DNA of 53,187 nt. It comes from CAYYWP01 sp050176585. GTDB lineage: Bacteria; Desulfobacterota; Binatia; HRBIN30; CADEER01. Positions 23,528 through 32,515 of the stretch are shown piece by piece. Location of the stretch: positions 1-53,187 of the forward strand of contig JBFXHX010000028.1 of assembly GCA_050176585.1 (NCBI GenBank). Direction: 5' to 3'. The translations under genes and the position numbers were made by a program. The notes beneath the pieces are model-generated. The model did not search any database and had not been told where the DNA came from. It saw only the letters and a list, made by a program, of their open reading frames with translations. Numbering within the stretch: position 1 is the first letter of the stretch; each line of letters opens with the position of its first letter.

Positions 23528-25930
23528 ATGAAGCACATCGGCCAACGCTTCACTTCGATGACCAATGCCCACCTCGTCGCCGGCAAGGGCACCTTCACCG
23601 CCGACTTCCGGCTCGACGGCATGTTGCACCTCGCCATGGTGCGCAGCCCATATGCGTCGGCGCTCGTGCGCGGCATCGATGCGCGCGCGGCCGAGGCGCT
23701 GCCGGGCGTCGCCTGCGTCATCACCGCCGAAGAGCTGAAGGCCAACACCAGGCCGATGTTGGAGCCGTTCAACACGGCGGCGATGGGCGCCAAAGGCATT
23801 CGCTGCTATGCGCTCGCGCTCGAGCGCGTTCGGTACGTGGGCGAGGGCGTCGCCGCGGTCGTGGCCGAGGACAGGTGGACCGCGCGCCGCGCCGCCGATC
23901 TCGTGCAGGTCGACTACGAGGAGCTGCCGGTGGTGAGCGATGCGGAGGCGGCCCTCGCGCCCGGGGCACAGCGCGTGGAGCCGAGCTGGAGCGACAACGT
24001 CATCATCAGCCGTGACTTTCGCAGCGGCGATCCGGATGCCGCTTTCGCCGCCGCGGACGGCATCCTCTCCGGCGTAGTCCGGCAGCACCGGTACACTGGC
24101 GCGGCGATCGAGCCGCGGGCGTATCTGGCCAGCTACGACCCGTATCAGGATTTCTTGACCTTCTGGGCGTCCACCCAGAACCCGCACCCGCTGCGCGTCT
24201 ACCTCGCCGAATCCCTCGGCATCGACGAGAGCCGCATCCGCGTGATCGAACCGCACGTCGGCGGCGCGTTCGGCCTCAAGATTCCGACGTTTCAAGAAGA
24301 GCCCCTCGTCGCGTACCTGGCGCGGCGGCTCCATCGACCGGTTCGCTGGGTGGCCGAGCGCAGCGAGGATCTGCTGGCCGGCGGGCACGCGCGCGAAGAG
24401 CGCATTCCCTACGAGGTGGCGTTCAAGAACGACGGGACGATCACGGGATTGCGCGCGAAAGTCATTGCCGACGTGGGCGCGCCATCGGGCTTACCTGGCT
24501 GGCCGATGTCGTTCGTCAGCGCGTACTGCATCCCGACCAGCTATCGCATCGCCAACACCCGCGTGCAGCTTTTCTCGGTGGTGACGAACAAGTGCCCGTG
24601 GAACGCCTACCGCGGCTACGGCAAAGAGGCCGCTTCGTTTTTGATGGACCGCGTCATGGACCGGGTGGCGCGCGCCACCGGCTTGGATCGCGCGGCCGTG
24701 CGTCTCAAGAACTTCATTCCGCCCGACCAGTTCCCGTATTCGCAAGTTTCCGGCGCGATGTTGGACAGCGGCGACTATCCCAAGGCGCTGCGCCGCGTGC
24801 TGGCCATGATCGACTACGAGCACTTTCCCCGGCTGCGCGAACAGGCCCGCCGCGAGGGGCGCCACATCGGGATCGGGATCGGCTTCGAGCTCACGCCGGA
24901 GGGCTGCTCGATGCCACAGTCCACGCTCATCGCGGGGTGGGACGGCGCGACGGTGCGGGTGAACCCTTCGGGACAGGTCACCGTACTGACCGGCGTCACC
25001 TCACCGGGCACCGGCAACGAGACCGGCATCGCGCAGATCGCCGCCGACACGCTCGGCGTTGCTCTGGACCGGGTCCGCGTGATCCAGGGCGACACGGACA
25101 CCTGTCCCTTCGGCCTGGGGAACTACAGCTCCCGCAGTATCATCATGGGCGGCTCCGCCGCGCAGATCGCCGCTCAGGAGGTGCGGGAGAAGATGGCCCG
25201 CATCGCGGCGCACATGCTCGAGGTCCGGCCGGAGGAGGTCGACGCCGACGACGGCCGCTTTTTCGTCAAGGGCGCGCCTGCGCGCGCGGTGCTGTTCAAA
25301 GACGTGGCGAGCACCGCCTACCGCGACTGCCACGGCGCGGCCGCGTGTGAGGTGGAGCCGGGGCTGGAAGCGACCCGCTACTTCCAGCACCCGAACGTGT
25401 ACCATCAGCCCGAGACCCAGGGGCGCTTCAGCTCATATCCGTCCTGGCCGTACGCCGCCGTCGCCTGCATCGTCGAAGTGGATCCGGAGACCGGCCTCTT
25501 CCACATCCTGCGCTACTGCACGGTCCACGACAGCGGAACGATCATCAACCCGCTGCTCGCCGAGGCCAACCTGCACGGCGGCATCGCGCAGGGCATCGGC
25601 GGCGCCGTGTTCGAGAACCTCGTCTACGATCAGGCTGGCCAGCTGCTGACCACGACGTTCATGGACTACACCTGTCCCACGGCTGCGGACTTGCCCGCTT
25701 TCGAGGTGGAGCACCAGGAGACGCCGTCCCCCTTCACCCCGCTCGGAACCAAGGGCGTCGGAGAATCGGGCGTGACCGCTCCGCTCGGCGCATTGTGCAG
25801 CGCCATCGAAGACGCGTTTCCGGAGCTCGAGATTTCGCTCGCCGAGCTGCCGCTGACACCGAACCGCGTCTGGGCCGCGATCCGCGACGCGCGCCAGCGC
25901 TCCGCGATGGCGAACGGCACTTCGGCGTAG
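23528..25930 (+). CDS. Xanthine dehydrogenase family molybdopterin-binding subunit (1)
   Basis: 800 residues of the large Mo subunit family (xanthine dehydrogenase, aldehyde oxidase, CoxL). GKGTFTADFRLDGMLHLAMV is the N-terminal domain a/b hammerhead; PHVGGAFGLKIP is the MoCo-binding glycine motif; WNAYRGYGKEAASFLMDR occupies the active-loop position; GVGESGVTAPLGA near the end contains the expected catalytic Glu. The loop is not the AYRCSFR of true CO dehydrogenase, so that activity is unlikely. No medium (FAD) or small (2Fe-2S) subunit genes are adjacent. It probably hydroxylates an aldehyde or N-heterocycle. Confidence 0.88.
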   Translation: MKHIGQRFTSMTNAHLVAGKGTFTADFRLDGMLHLAMVRSPYASALVRGIDARAAEALPGVACVITAEELKANTRPMLEPFNTAAMGAKGIRCYALALERVRYVGEGVAAVVAEDRWTARRAADLVQVDYEELPVVSDAEAALAPGAQRVEPSWSDNVIISRDFRSGDPDAAFAAADGILSGVVRQHRYTGAAIEPRAYLASYDPYQDFLTFWASTQNPHPLRVYLAESLGIDESRIRVIEPHVGGAFGLKIPTFQEEPLVAYLARRLHRPVRWVAERSEDLLAGGHAREERIPYEVAFKNDGTITGLRAKVIADVGAPSGLPGWPMSFVSAYCIPTSYRIANTRVQLFSVVTNKCPWNAYRGYGKEAASFLMDRVMDRVARATGLDRAAVRLKNFIPPDQFPYSQVSGAMLDSGDYPKALRRVLAMIDYEHFPRLREQARREGRHIGIGIGFELTPEGCSMPQSTLIAGWDGATVRVNPSGQVTVLTGVTSPGTGNETGIAQIAADTLGVALDRVRVIQGDTDTCPFGLGNYSSRSIIMGGSAAQIAAQEVREKMARIAAHMLEVRPEEVDADDGRFFVKGAPARAVLFKDVASTAYRDCHGAAACEVEPGLEATRYFQHPNVYHQPETQGRFSSYPSWPYAAVACIVEVDPETGLFHILRYCTVHDSGTIINPLLAEANLHGGIAQGIGGAVFENLVYDQAGQLLTTTFMDYTCPTAADLPAFEVEHQETPSPFTPLGTKGVGESGVTAPLGALCSAIEDAFPELEISLAELPLTPNRVWAAIRDARQRSAMANGTSA

Positions 25931-26174
25931 CGGCGGCGCCACGCCGCTCCCGCAGCCCTCGGTCGTGCGTGCGCACGCGGGGGCGCGCGCGCCCTTCGAC
26001 GCACCCCGCGCGTCGCTGATCCGAGCCGCGGTCAAGATATCTGCAAATGCGTGGCGTCGCGGGCACTGGACGAGCGGGTTTGCGCGCCGCGTGATCCAGG
26101 CGTGGACCGAGACCGGTTGCTACCTGTAAACGCGCCGATTAGAGACATCAGGGGGATCCGCTCAGGAGGGCACT

Positions 26175-28532
26175 ATGCGGGGCACGATGAAGATGGTCGG
26201 CGCGTCTGTGCGGCGTGTCGAAGACCCGGGGTATCTGCTCGGCAAGGGCAACTACGTCGCCGATCTGGCGCTGCCGGGGATGCTCGAAGTCGCGTTTCTC
26301 CGCAGCCCGTATGCGCATGCCCGCATTCGGTCGATCGACGTGTCGGCGGCGAAGAGCCATCCGGGCGTCCAGGGCGTGTTCACGTGGGACGACCTGAGCG
26401 ACGTGATCAAGCCATTCCGGGTGCTGCTCGATACGACGAAACACCCCAGCTACAAGGCGTGCGACCAGACGCCGCTGGCGAGCGACAAGGTGCGCTTCGT
26501 CGGCGAAGCCGTCGTCGCCGTGGTCGCGGAGAGCCGCTACGTCGCCGAGGACGCGCTCGAGAAGATCGTCGTCGACTGGGAGCCGCTCGACGCCCTCGTC
26601 GATCCCGAGCGTGCCCTGACCGACCGGTCGAACCTGGTGCACGAGGAGTGGGGCGACAACGTCATGGTCAGCGTCGAATTTGCGACGCCCGGCCTCGACG
26701 AGGCGTTCCAGGGCGCGGCGGTGGTTGTGAAGGACCGCTTTCGGACCAATCGGCACTTCGCTTTGCCGCTCGAGACGCGCGGCGTGGTCGCGAAGTACGA
26801 CCGCACGCGCAAGGAGCTCACCGTCTGGCAGGCCACGCAGATGCCGCACATGATGCGCACGGCCTTCGCTGATCACCTCGGGCATCCCGAGAACCAGATC
26901 CGGGTGATTGCACCGGATGTCGGTGGCGGCTTCGGCTTGAAAGCGCACTTGCACGCGGAAGAAGTCGTCACGGTCGCCCTCGCGCGGAAGTTCGACGCAC
27001 CGCTGCGCTGGCTCGAGGACCGGCGGGAGAGCTTCCTCGCGTCCCACCATGCGAAAGACGAGCTGCTCGACGCCGAGCTCGCGGTCGATGCGGACGGGAC
27101 GATCCGCGCGCTGCGGTTCCGCGCCCTGTCCGATTCCGGCGCCTACAACGCGCCGCCGTTCAACTCGGCCCTCGAGGTCGCGCAAATCGTGTGGATCCTC
27201 CCCGGGCCGTACCGCATCCGCAATTACGGCGCGCGCGGCATCGCGGTGGCGACCAACAAGCCGCCCATCGCCGCGTATCGCGGCGTCGGCGCGCCGACCG
27301 CCTGCTTCGTGATGGAAGGCCTGCTCGACCGCGCGGCGCGCGAGCTCGACATGGATCCCGCCGACATTCGGCGCAAGAACATGCTGCGCAAAGAGGAGTT
27401 CCCGTACGCCAGCATCAGCGGGCTCACCTACGAGGTCGGCGGGCACCACGAGTGCCTGGAAAAAGCGCTCGAGGTCTCCGGCTACGAGGCATTCCGGCGC
27501 GAGCAGGCGGAGCTGCGCAAGCGCGGGATCTATCGCGGCATCGGCATCGGCTCGTACGTCGAGATGACCGCGATCAGCTCGGTATTCTGGAACGAAGCGG
27601 GTATGGACGTCGCCATGTACGAGTCGGCCAACATCAAGGTCGATCCGAACGGGCACGTGACGATCTGGACCGGTACGCACTCGCACGGCCAGGCGCATCA
27701 AACCGTCTTCGCGCAGGTGGCGAGCGACCAGCTCGGCATTCCGCTCGAGCGCATTACGGTCCGCCTCGGCGATACCAACGATTCGCCATACGGCTGGGGC
27801 GCCGGCGCGAGCCGCGGGGCCGTCGTGGGCGGCGGCGCGGTGATGCGCGCCGCCATGACGGTGGCCGAGAAGATCAAGCGCATCGCGGGGCACAAGCTCG
27901 AGATCGCCCCGGATGACATCGAGCTCGTCGACGACAAGGCGCAGGCCAAGGGCGCACCCTCGAAGTTCGTGCCGATCCCGGAGATCGCGCGCATGGCCGT
28001 GTACAGCCAGATCGCCGGGCTGCCGCCCGGGGAGACGCCCGGACTCGAGGCGACCTATTACTACGAGCCGCCCCCGGTCACGTATCCAAACGCGACCCAC
28101 ATCGCGGTCGTCGAGGTCGACGTGAACACCGGAGCGCTCAAGTTCCTCCGCTACGTCATCGCGGAGGACGTCGGCACGATGATCAACCCCATGGTGCTCG
28201 ACGGTCAGGCGGCCGGGGGCGTGGCGCAGGGTCTCGGCGGCGCGCTCCTCGAGCAGCTCGTGTACGACGAGAACGGGCAGCTCCTCACGACCTCGTTGAT
28301 GGACTACCTCGTGCCCTCGGCGGTGGACGTGCCATTCATGGACATCGCGCATCACGAGACGCCGTCGCCGCTCACCATCGGCGGTTTCAAGGGCGCGGGA
28401 GAGGGCGGCGTCATTGGCGCGTTCGGCGCGATCGGGAATGCCGTGAACGATGCGCTCGCGCCGTTCGGTGCGCGGGTCGTCGAGCTGCCGCTTCACCCCG
28501 AGCGCATTCAGCGGCTCGCGCGGCGGAGCTGA
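26175..28532 (+). CDS. Xanthine dehydrogenase family molybdopterin-binding subunit (2)
   Basis: 785 residues, a second member of the large Mo subunit family, paralogous to the gene just upstream (244-base gap). GKGNYVADLALPGMLEVAFL begins the hammerhead domain, APDVGGGFGLKAHLH is the MoCo glycine motif, AAYRGVGAPTACFVMEG the active loop, and GFKGAGEGGVIGAFGA carries the catalytic Glu. The loops differ between the two copies, suggesting different substrates. The preferred start is ATG 26175 after AGGAGGGCACT. As for its neighbour, no FAD or Fe-S partner subunit is in the window. Confidence 0.88.
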   Translation: MRGTMKMVGASVRRVEDPGYLLGKGNYVADLALPGMLEVAFLRSPYAHARIRSIDVSAAKSHPGVQGVFTWDDLSDVIKPFRVLLDTTKHPSYKACDQTPLASDKVRFVGEAVVAVVAESRYVAEDALEKIVVDWEPLDALVDPERALTDRSNLVHEEWGDNVMVSVEFATPGLDEAFQGAAVVVKDRFRTNRHFALPLETRGVVAKYDRTRKELTVWQATQMPHMMRTAFADHLGHPENQIRVIAPDVGGGFGLKAHLHAEEVVTVALARKFDAPLRWLEDRRESFLASHHAKDELLDAELAVDADGTIRALRFRALSDSGAYNAPPFNSALEVAQIVWILPGPYRIRNYGARGIAVATNKPPIAAYRGVGAPTACFVMEGLLDRAARELDMDPADIRRKNMLRKEEFPYASISGLTYEVGGHHECLEKALEVSGYEAFRREQAELRKRGIYRGIGIGSYVEMTAISSVFWNEAGMDVAMYESANIKVDPNGHVTIWTGTHSHGQAHQTVFAQVASDQLGIPLERITVRLGDTNDSPYGWGAGASRGAVVGGGAVMRAAMTVAEKIKRIAGHKLEIAPDDIELVDDKAQAKGAPSKFVPIPEIARMAVYSQIAGLPPGETPGLEATYYYEPPPVTYPNATHIAVVEVDVNTGALKFLRYVIAEDVGTMINPMVLDGQAAGGVAQGLGGALLEQLVYDENGQLLTTSLMDYLVPSAVDVPFMDIAHHETPSPLTIGGFKGAGEGGVIGAFGAIGNAVNDALAPFGARVVELPLHPERIQRLARRS

Positions 28533-28561
28533 GAGGTCCAGCCATCGCGAGCGTACGACAG

Positions 28562-29257
28562 ATGACCGGCCCCCGAGCCATCCGGCGCGCGGCGAGCGCG
28601 CCGCCGGCTGATCGCACCGAGACCAAGCGGTTCTACGCCTCGCGGGGGATCGGCGGGCGCATGGGGTTCGGCAAGCGGCCGGCGTTGCTGGTCGTGGACT
28701 TCCAGCGCGGCATGACCGATCCGGCGCGGTCGCCGTTGGGCGCGCGCATGGACGCCGAGATCGCGGCGACGCGCCGTCTCCTGGCCGCGGCGCGGGCGGC
28801 GGGCGCGCCGATCCACTACACCGTAGTCGCCTATGGCCGCGCCGAAGGCGACGGCGGGCCCTTCCTGCGCAAGATGCAGGGCCTCGCGCTGCTGAAAGAG
28901 GGCACGTGGTCCACCGACCTCGACCCGCGCCTGAAGCGCCGGCCGACCGAAACGGTCTGGGCGAAACGCGGCGCCAGCGCCTTCTTCGGCACCGCGCTCG
29001 GGGCGGCGCTTACCGCGGCGGGTGTCGACACGCTGCTGATCGCCGGCTGTACGACGTCGGGCTGCGTCCGGGCCTCGGTGATCGATTCGTGCCAGCACGG
29101 CTTCAACACCATCGTGGTTCGCGAGGCGGTGGCGGATCGCGCCGCCGGGCCGCACGAGGCGAACCTGTTCGACATGGACGCCAAGTACGCCGATGTCGTC
29201 TCGCTGGGCGAAGCGCTCGCGGCGCTCGGCGCAGCAGGCGCCGTTGAGCGGCGGTGA
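28562..29257 (+). CDS. Isochorismatase-like amidohydrolase, N-carbamoylsarcosine amidase type
   Basis: 231 residues of the cysteine hydrolase family. The catalytic triad is visible: Asp in LLVVDFQRGMTDP, Lys in VWAKRGASAFFGT, Cys in GCTTSGCVRASVID. The extended N-terminus ending in FYASRGIGGRMGFGKRPA and the HEANLFDMDAKYADVVS end resemble N-carbamoylsarcosine and maleamate amidohydrolases rather than short nicotinamidases, and support the start at 28562. It could release ammonia and CO2 from an N-carbamoyl compound. With hyuAB and the sarcosine-oxidase-like genes, an N-methylhydantoin-type route is conceivable, but the genes are 24 kb apart. Confidence 0.8.
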   Translation: MTGPRAIRRAASAPPADRTETKRFYASRGIGGRMGFGKRPALLVVDFQRGMTDPARSPLGARMDAEIAATRRLLAAARAAGAPIHYTVVAYGRAEGDGGPFLRKMQGLALLKEGTWSTDLDPRLKRRPTETVWAKRGASAFFGTALGAALTAAGVDTLLIAGCTTSGCVRASVIDSCQHGFNTIVVREAVADRAAGPHEANLFDMDAKYADVVSLGEALAALGAAGAVERR

Positions 29258-29290
29258 GGACCACATCGCTTTCTCGAATAGGAGCAGACA

Positions 29291-30550
29291 ATGCAGGAAC
29301 CCAAAAGCAAACGCTGGACGCTGGAACATCCGGAGCTCGGCACCGGACCGCTATCGGTCGAGCCGTACATTTCGCAGCGTCGATTCGAGCTCGTGCGCGA
29401 CCGGGTGTTCAGGCGGTCGTGGCTCTGCACCGGCAAGCGCACGGATGAGATCCCGAACCCCGGCGATTTCCTGATCGAGAATATCGAGCTGCTCGGCGCT
29501 TCGGTCATCATCGTGCGCGGCAAGGACGGCGTGGTGCGCGGCTTTCACAACGTGTGCAAGCACCGGGGCAACAAGCTGACCCGCGCCGCGCAGGGCTCGT
29601 GCCGCTCGGCGTTCGTGTGCGGCTATCACGGGTGGGCCTACAACTTCGACGGGAAGCTCGCCGCCGCGACCGAGGACGATATGTTCTTCGATTTCGAGAA
29701 GAACAGCCTCGATCTGACCCCCGTGCACACCGACACGTGGGCCGGGTTCATCTTCATCAACTTCGATCCCGACCCCGCCGAGTCGCTGCGCGAATGGCTG
29801 GGCGAGATCGTGGAGCAGTACGAAGGGTATCCGTTCGACCAGGTGACGGTCGCGTTCTCTTTCACCGCCGAGCTCAACTGCGGCTGGGGCGTGCTCCGCG
29901 ATTCACAGCTCGAGGGCTATCACCTCAAGTACCTGCACCAGCGCACGGCGCCGGGCACGATGATCAAAAAGAGCGATCCCTCGCGCCACTCGCTCGATTT
30001 CAAGCTCTTCCGCCGCCACGCCATCGGCTCCTGGTACGGCGCGCGCACGAGCGCCGACGTGTCGCCGGCGGCCCGGCTCGCCGGCTCCATCGGCCAGAAC
30101 CTCGCCACCGAGGCGACCTCGCTGTCGGACCCGAACACGTGGCCGATCGGCCTCAATCCGACCCGCGCGAAGGACTGGTTTTTCGACGTCTGCTATCTGT
30201 TTCCCAATTATCACATCATCATGGTCGGCCTGCAGGGTTTTGCCGCGCACACCATGTGGCCGAAGACGGTCAGGACGTCGCGCTGGAATGCGCGCGGGTT
30301 CTTCCCGCCCGCCGCGACGCTCCCGGAACAGTTCGCGCGCGAATTCACGAGTTGCAGCATTCGCGACCTGTGGCTGGAGGACGGCAGCATGCTCGAGGGC
30401 ACGCAGATCGGGCTCGAGTCCGGCGCGATAGAGCACATGCAGATCCAGGATCAGGAGATCATGATCCGCCATGCCGAGCGCGTGGTCGACGATATGATCG
30501 AGGCCGGCGCGCCGAAAGCGGCGAAACCGGTATTGCGCCGCTCGAAGTGA
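29291..30550 (+). CDS. Rieske non-haem iron oxygenase alpha subunit
   Basis: 419 residues. The Rieske [2Fe-2S] site is Cys89-x-His91 (VCKHRG) and Cys110-x2-His113 (CGYHGW). The mononuclear iron site includes His211 and His216 in QLEGYHLKYLH, preceded by the usual acidic bridge region; a third carboxylate ligand is expected near LWLEDGSMLEG. This is the catalytic subunit of ring-hydroxylating or demethylating oxygenases. No beta subunit or reductase is adjacent, so it is likely an alpha-only enzyme fed by distant redox partners. GGAG at 29281 precedes the ATG. The following small gene, hydrolase and SnoaL protein appear to form one transcription unit with it. Confidence 0.9.
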   Translation: MQEPKSKRWTLEHPELGTGPLSVEPYISQRRFELVRDRVFRRSWLCTGKRTDEIPNPGDFLIENIELLGASVIIVRGKDGVVRGFHNVCKHRGNKLTRAAQGSCRSAFVCGYHGWAYNFDGKLAAATEDDMFFDFEKNSLDLTPVHTDTWAGFIFINFDPDPAESLREWLGEIVEQYEGYPFDQVTVAFSFTAELNCGWGVLRDSQLEGYHLKYLHQRTAPGTMIKKSDPSRHSLDFKLFRRHAIGSWYGARTSADVSPAARLAGSIGQNLATEATSLSDPNTWPIGLNPTRAKDWFFDVCYLFPNYHIIMVGLQGFAAHTMWPKTVRTSRWNARGFFPPAATLPEQFAREFTSCSIRDLWLEDGSMLEGTQIGLESGAIEHMQIQDQEIMIRHAERVVDDMIEAGAPKAAKPVLRRSK

Positions 30551-30580
30551 GCGAGTCGCCGGAGCAGCAGAAGGTGACCG

Positions 30581-30976
30581 ATGTCGTCAAGCCTATTGCC
30601 TGAACAGTTCGCCGACCTCGAGCCGTTCGTCGCCGACTGGGCGTTGCCCACCGAGCTCGCGCGCCGGGCGAAGCGCCTGGCGAGCTCGATGGAGCAGCTC
30701 CAGGCGTTCTACGACGCGATGCTCGCGCGCGGGGAAGAGATTCTGCGCCATCTGGACGCGGTGGATCGCGCGGGCCAGCGCGACGCGCTGCCGGCCGAGA
30801 GCCGGCGGCTGCTCTACCTGATGTTCTCGCTCTGCGAGGTGTCCCCGGCGGTCGAGATCTTCAAGCAGCCCACCGTGATCGACGGGTTCGACGTGAACCG
30901 CTTCGTGCCGGACCACGACAGGGAGGAATGGAAGCGCCTGCGCGGCCGGCGCCCGGGCGGGAGCCGCTGGTCATGA
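30581..30976 (+). CDS. Small conserved-looking protein of unknown function
   Basis: 131 residues, not recognised. It is mostly helical, acidic in its first half (LLPEQFADLEPFVADWALPT), with no signal peptide or membrane segment. Position between the Rieske oxygenase (30 bases upstream) and an alpha/beta hydrolase whose ATG overlaps its stop (ATGA at 30973) indicates translational coupling and a role in the same pathway. It is too different from SnoaL-like beta subunits to call it one. Confidence 0.65.
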   Translation: MSSSLLPEQFADLEPFVADWALPTELARRAKRLASSMEQLQAFYDAMLARGEEILRHLDAVDRAGQRDALPAESRRLLYLMFSLCEVSPAVEIFKQPTVIDGFDVNRFVPDHDREEWKRLRGRRPGGSRWS

Positions 30977-31761
30977 AGACGTTCAAGGTCAAGGTCGCCG
31001 GCGCCGACATCCATGTGCGCGAATGGGGCGCGGGAGAGCCCATCGTGTTCGTGCACGGCCTCGGCGCGCACGGCGGGTCCTGGGTCCATCAGGTGGCCGT
31101 GTTTTCGGAGCGCTTTCGCATGCTCGCGGTCGACCTGTGCGGCTTCGGCGAGTCCGACAAGCCGCGCGACCCGGCGCGCTACAGCATCGATTCGCTGGCC
31201 GAGGACATCGCCGGCGTTGCGAAGGAGCTCGGGCTCGAGCACATCCGGTATGTCGGCACGTCGATGGGTGGGTTCATCGGCGCGACGCTGGCGCTGGCCC
31301 ATCCCGAGCTCTGCCGCAGCCTCGTCCTCTGCCATACCGCGGCCCGCATGAGCATCCCGCCCGACGTCATGAGCGCGCGCCTGGCCGCTCTTCAATCGAT
31401 GACCATGCAGGAGTACGCCGCGCTGGTGATCGGACAAGCGCTGGAGCCGAGCGCTGACGACGAGCTGCGCGCCTGGCTGGCCGACATGATCGCGCGCAAT
31501 GACCCGTGGGCGTATACGCAGACGCTCTCCAAGGGGCTGGCCAGCTTCGACGCCCGTGACCGGGTCGGGCGCATCGCGGTTCCGACGCTGGTGTTGAACG
31601 GCGAGCACGATCGCATCATCCCGCCCGAGGCCGGCCGCGAGTTGGCAGGGTTGATCCCCGGTTCACGCCTGGTCGAGATCGAACACACCAATCATTTGAG
31701 CTACGCGGAGCGGCCGAGCGCCTTCAACGAGGCGGTGCTGCCCTTTGTCGAGCGCGCCTGA
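30973..31761 (+). CDS. Alpha/beta hydrolase
   Basis: 262 residues. The oxyanion region IVFVHGLGAHGGSWV, the nucleophile elbow YVGTSMGGFIGA (Ser), the acid in VLNGEHDRIIP and the His in EHTNHLSYAERP complete the catalytic triad. It resembles C-C bond hydrolases and lactonases found in aromatic degradation operons (for example 3-oxoadipate enol-lactonase type). The ATG overlaps the upstream stop. Substrate unknown. Confidence 0.87.
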   Translation: MKTFKVKVAGADIHVREWGAGEPIVFVHGLGAHGGSWVHQVAVFSERFRMLAVDLCGFGESDKPRDPARYSIDSLAEDIAGVAKELGLEHIRYVGTSMGGFIGATLALAHPELCRSLVLCHTAARMSIPPDVMSARLAALQSMTMQEYAALVIGQALEPSADDELRAWLADMIARNDPWAYTQTLSKGLASFDARDRVGRIAVPTLVLNGEHDRIIPPEAGRELAGLIPGSRLVEIEHTNHLSYAERPSAFNEAVLPFVERA

Positions 31762-31789
31762 CGGCACGCCGTTATCCCAGGAGCGATAC

Positions 31790-32215
31790 ATGGATCCGAA
31801 AGAGTTGATGAAGGCCTTCGTCGATGCGCACAACAGCCACGACCTGGAGCGCATGCTCGCCCACTTCACAGAAGACACCGTGATGATGGATCCCGCCGCG
31901 CCGATCCCGCTGAACAGCAAGGCCGACATGCGGAAGCTGTACGAGATGATCTTCTCCACGGTCCCCGACATCCACTTCGAGATCACCGGGATGATCTCCG
32001 AGGGGAACCGCGTGTTCGCGTCGTTCCGCACCACCGGCAAGGGCAACGGCACATTCGCGGGTCAGGACATCACCGGCAAGCCGATCGACGTCAAGGAAGC
32101 GATGTTCTCCCTGGTCGAGAACGGCAAGATCAAGTGGACGCAGTTCTACAGCGACACGGTGACCTTGACCGAGCAACTCGGCTACCAGACCGCGGGCCAA
32201 TCGAAAGCCAAATAG
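31790..32215 (+). CDS. SnoaL/NTF2-like protein
   Basis: 141 residues of the SnoaL-like polyketide cyclase/NTF2 fold: FVDAHNSHDLERMLAHFTED is the signature first helix, followed by FSTVPDIHFEITGMISEGN and VFASFRTTGKGNGTF strands. Such proteins are isomerases, hydratases or ligand-binding partners. GGAG at 31780-31783 precedes ATG 31790. It ends the Rieske-hydrolase unit and is followed by a large hairpin. Confidence 0.82.
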   Translation: MDPKELMKAFVDAHNSHDLERMLAHFTEDTVMMDPAAPIPLNSKADMRKLYEMIFSTVPDIHFEITGMISEGNRVFASFRTTGKGNGTFAGQDITGKPIDVKEAMFSLVENGKIKWTQFYSDTVTLTEQLGYQTAGQSKAK

Positions 32216-32515
32216 CGCGGCTTCGCTACCCGCGTCCGAGCTTCACACGCGCAGTGTGCACCCGCACCGCCGGTCCCCGGCGCGCTGTGCGGGTGCGCGC
32301 TGCCGTACGCGGCGTCCTCCACTGCTGATACCGCCGATCGGACGAGCCGCCGCGCCTCGAGTCATTGCGGATGCCGTTGAGCTGGCGGAGGAAAAAGGCG
32401 CGGTCGGGTGATCATCGGTACCTATGCAGACGTTTACCTTCGCGGACGAGTCCAACCGAGGCGCAGTCGAAACAGCTCCTCACCGGGGTGGTCGAGATGC
32501 AACCAGCTCCGCGTA
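32216..32515. other. 300-base spacer with a large hairpin
   Basis: The gap between the SnoaL-like gene and the porin shows no convincing gene apart from a possible upstream GTG extension of the porin at 32408. Its main content is the hairpin described at 32251-32303. Confidence 0.5.
32251..32303. terminator. Long composite hairpin downstream of the SnoaL-like gene
   Basis: Three stacked stems can be drawn: 32251-32257 with 32297-32303 (7 pairs including two G-U), GCACCCGCAC 32258-32267 with GTGCGGGTGC 32287-32296 (10 perfect pairs), and CGCCGG 32268-32273 with CCGGCG 32277-32282 around a TCC loop, with a 4-base bulge on the 3' side. About 23 pairs in all, starting 35 bases after a stop codon. 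No T-tract follows, so it may be a transcript-protecting 3' end or Rho-linked terminator. Confidence 0.55.

Noticed and set aside
21230..24388. Very long open frame on the minus strand (about 1050 codons)
   Set aside because: It lies wholly antisense to gmaS, the second AhpD-like gene and a molybdenum subunit gene, has His/Arg/Gly-rich composition typical of high-G+C antisense frames and no domain signature.
23528..28532. Aerobic CO dehydrogenase (coxL)
   Set aside because: Neither copy has the AYRCSFR active-site loop and no coxM or coxS is adjacent.
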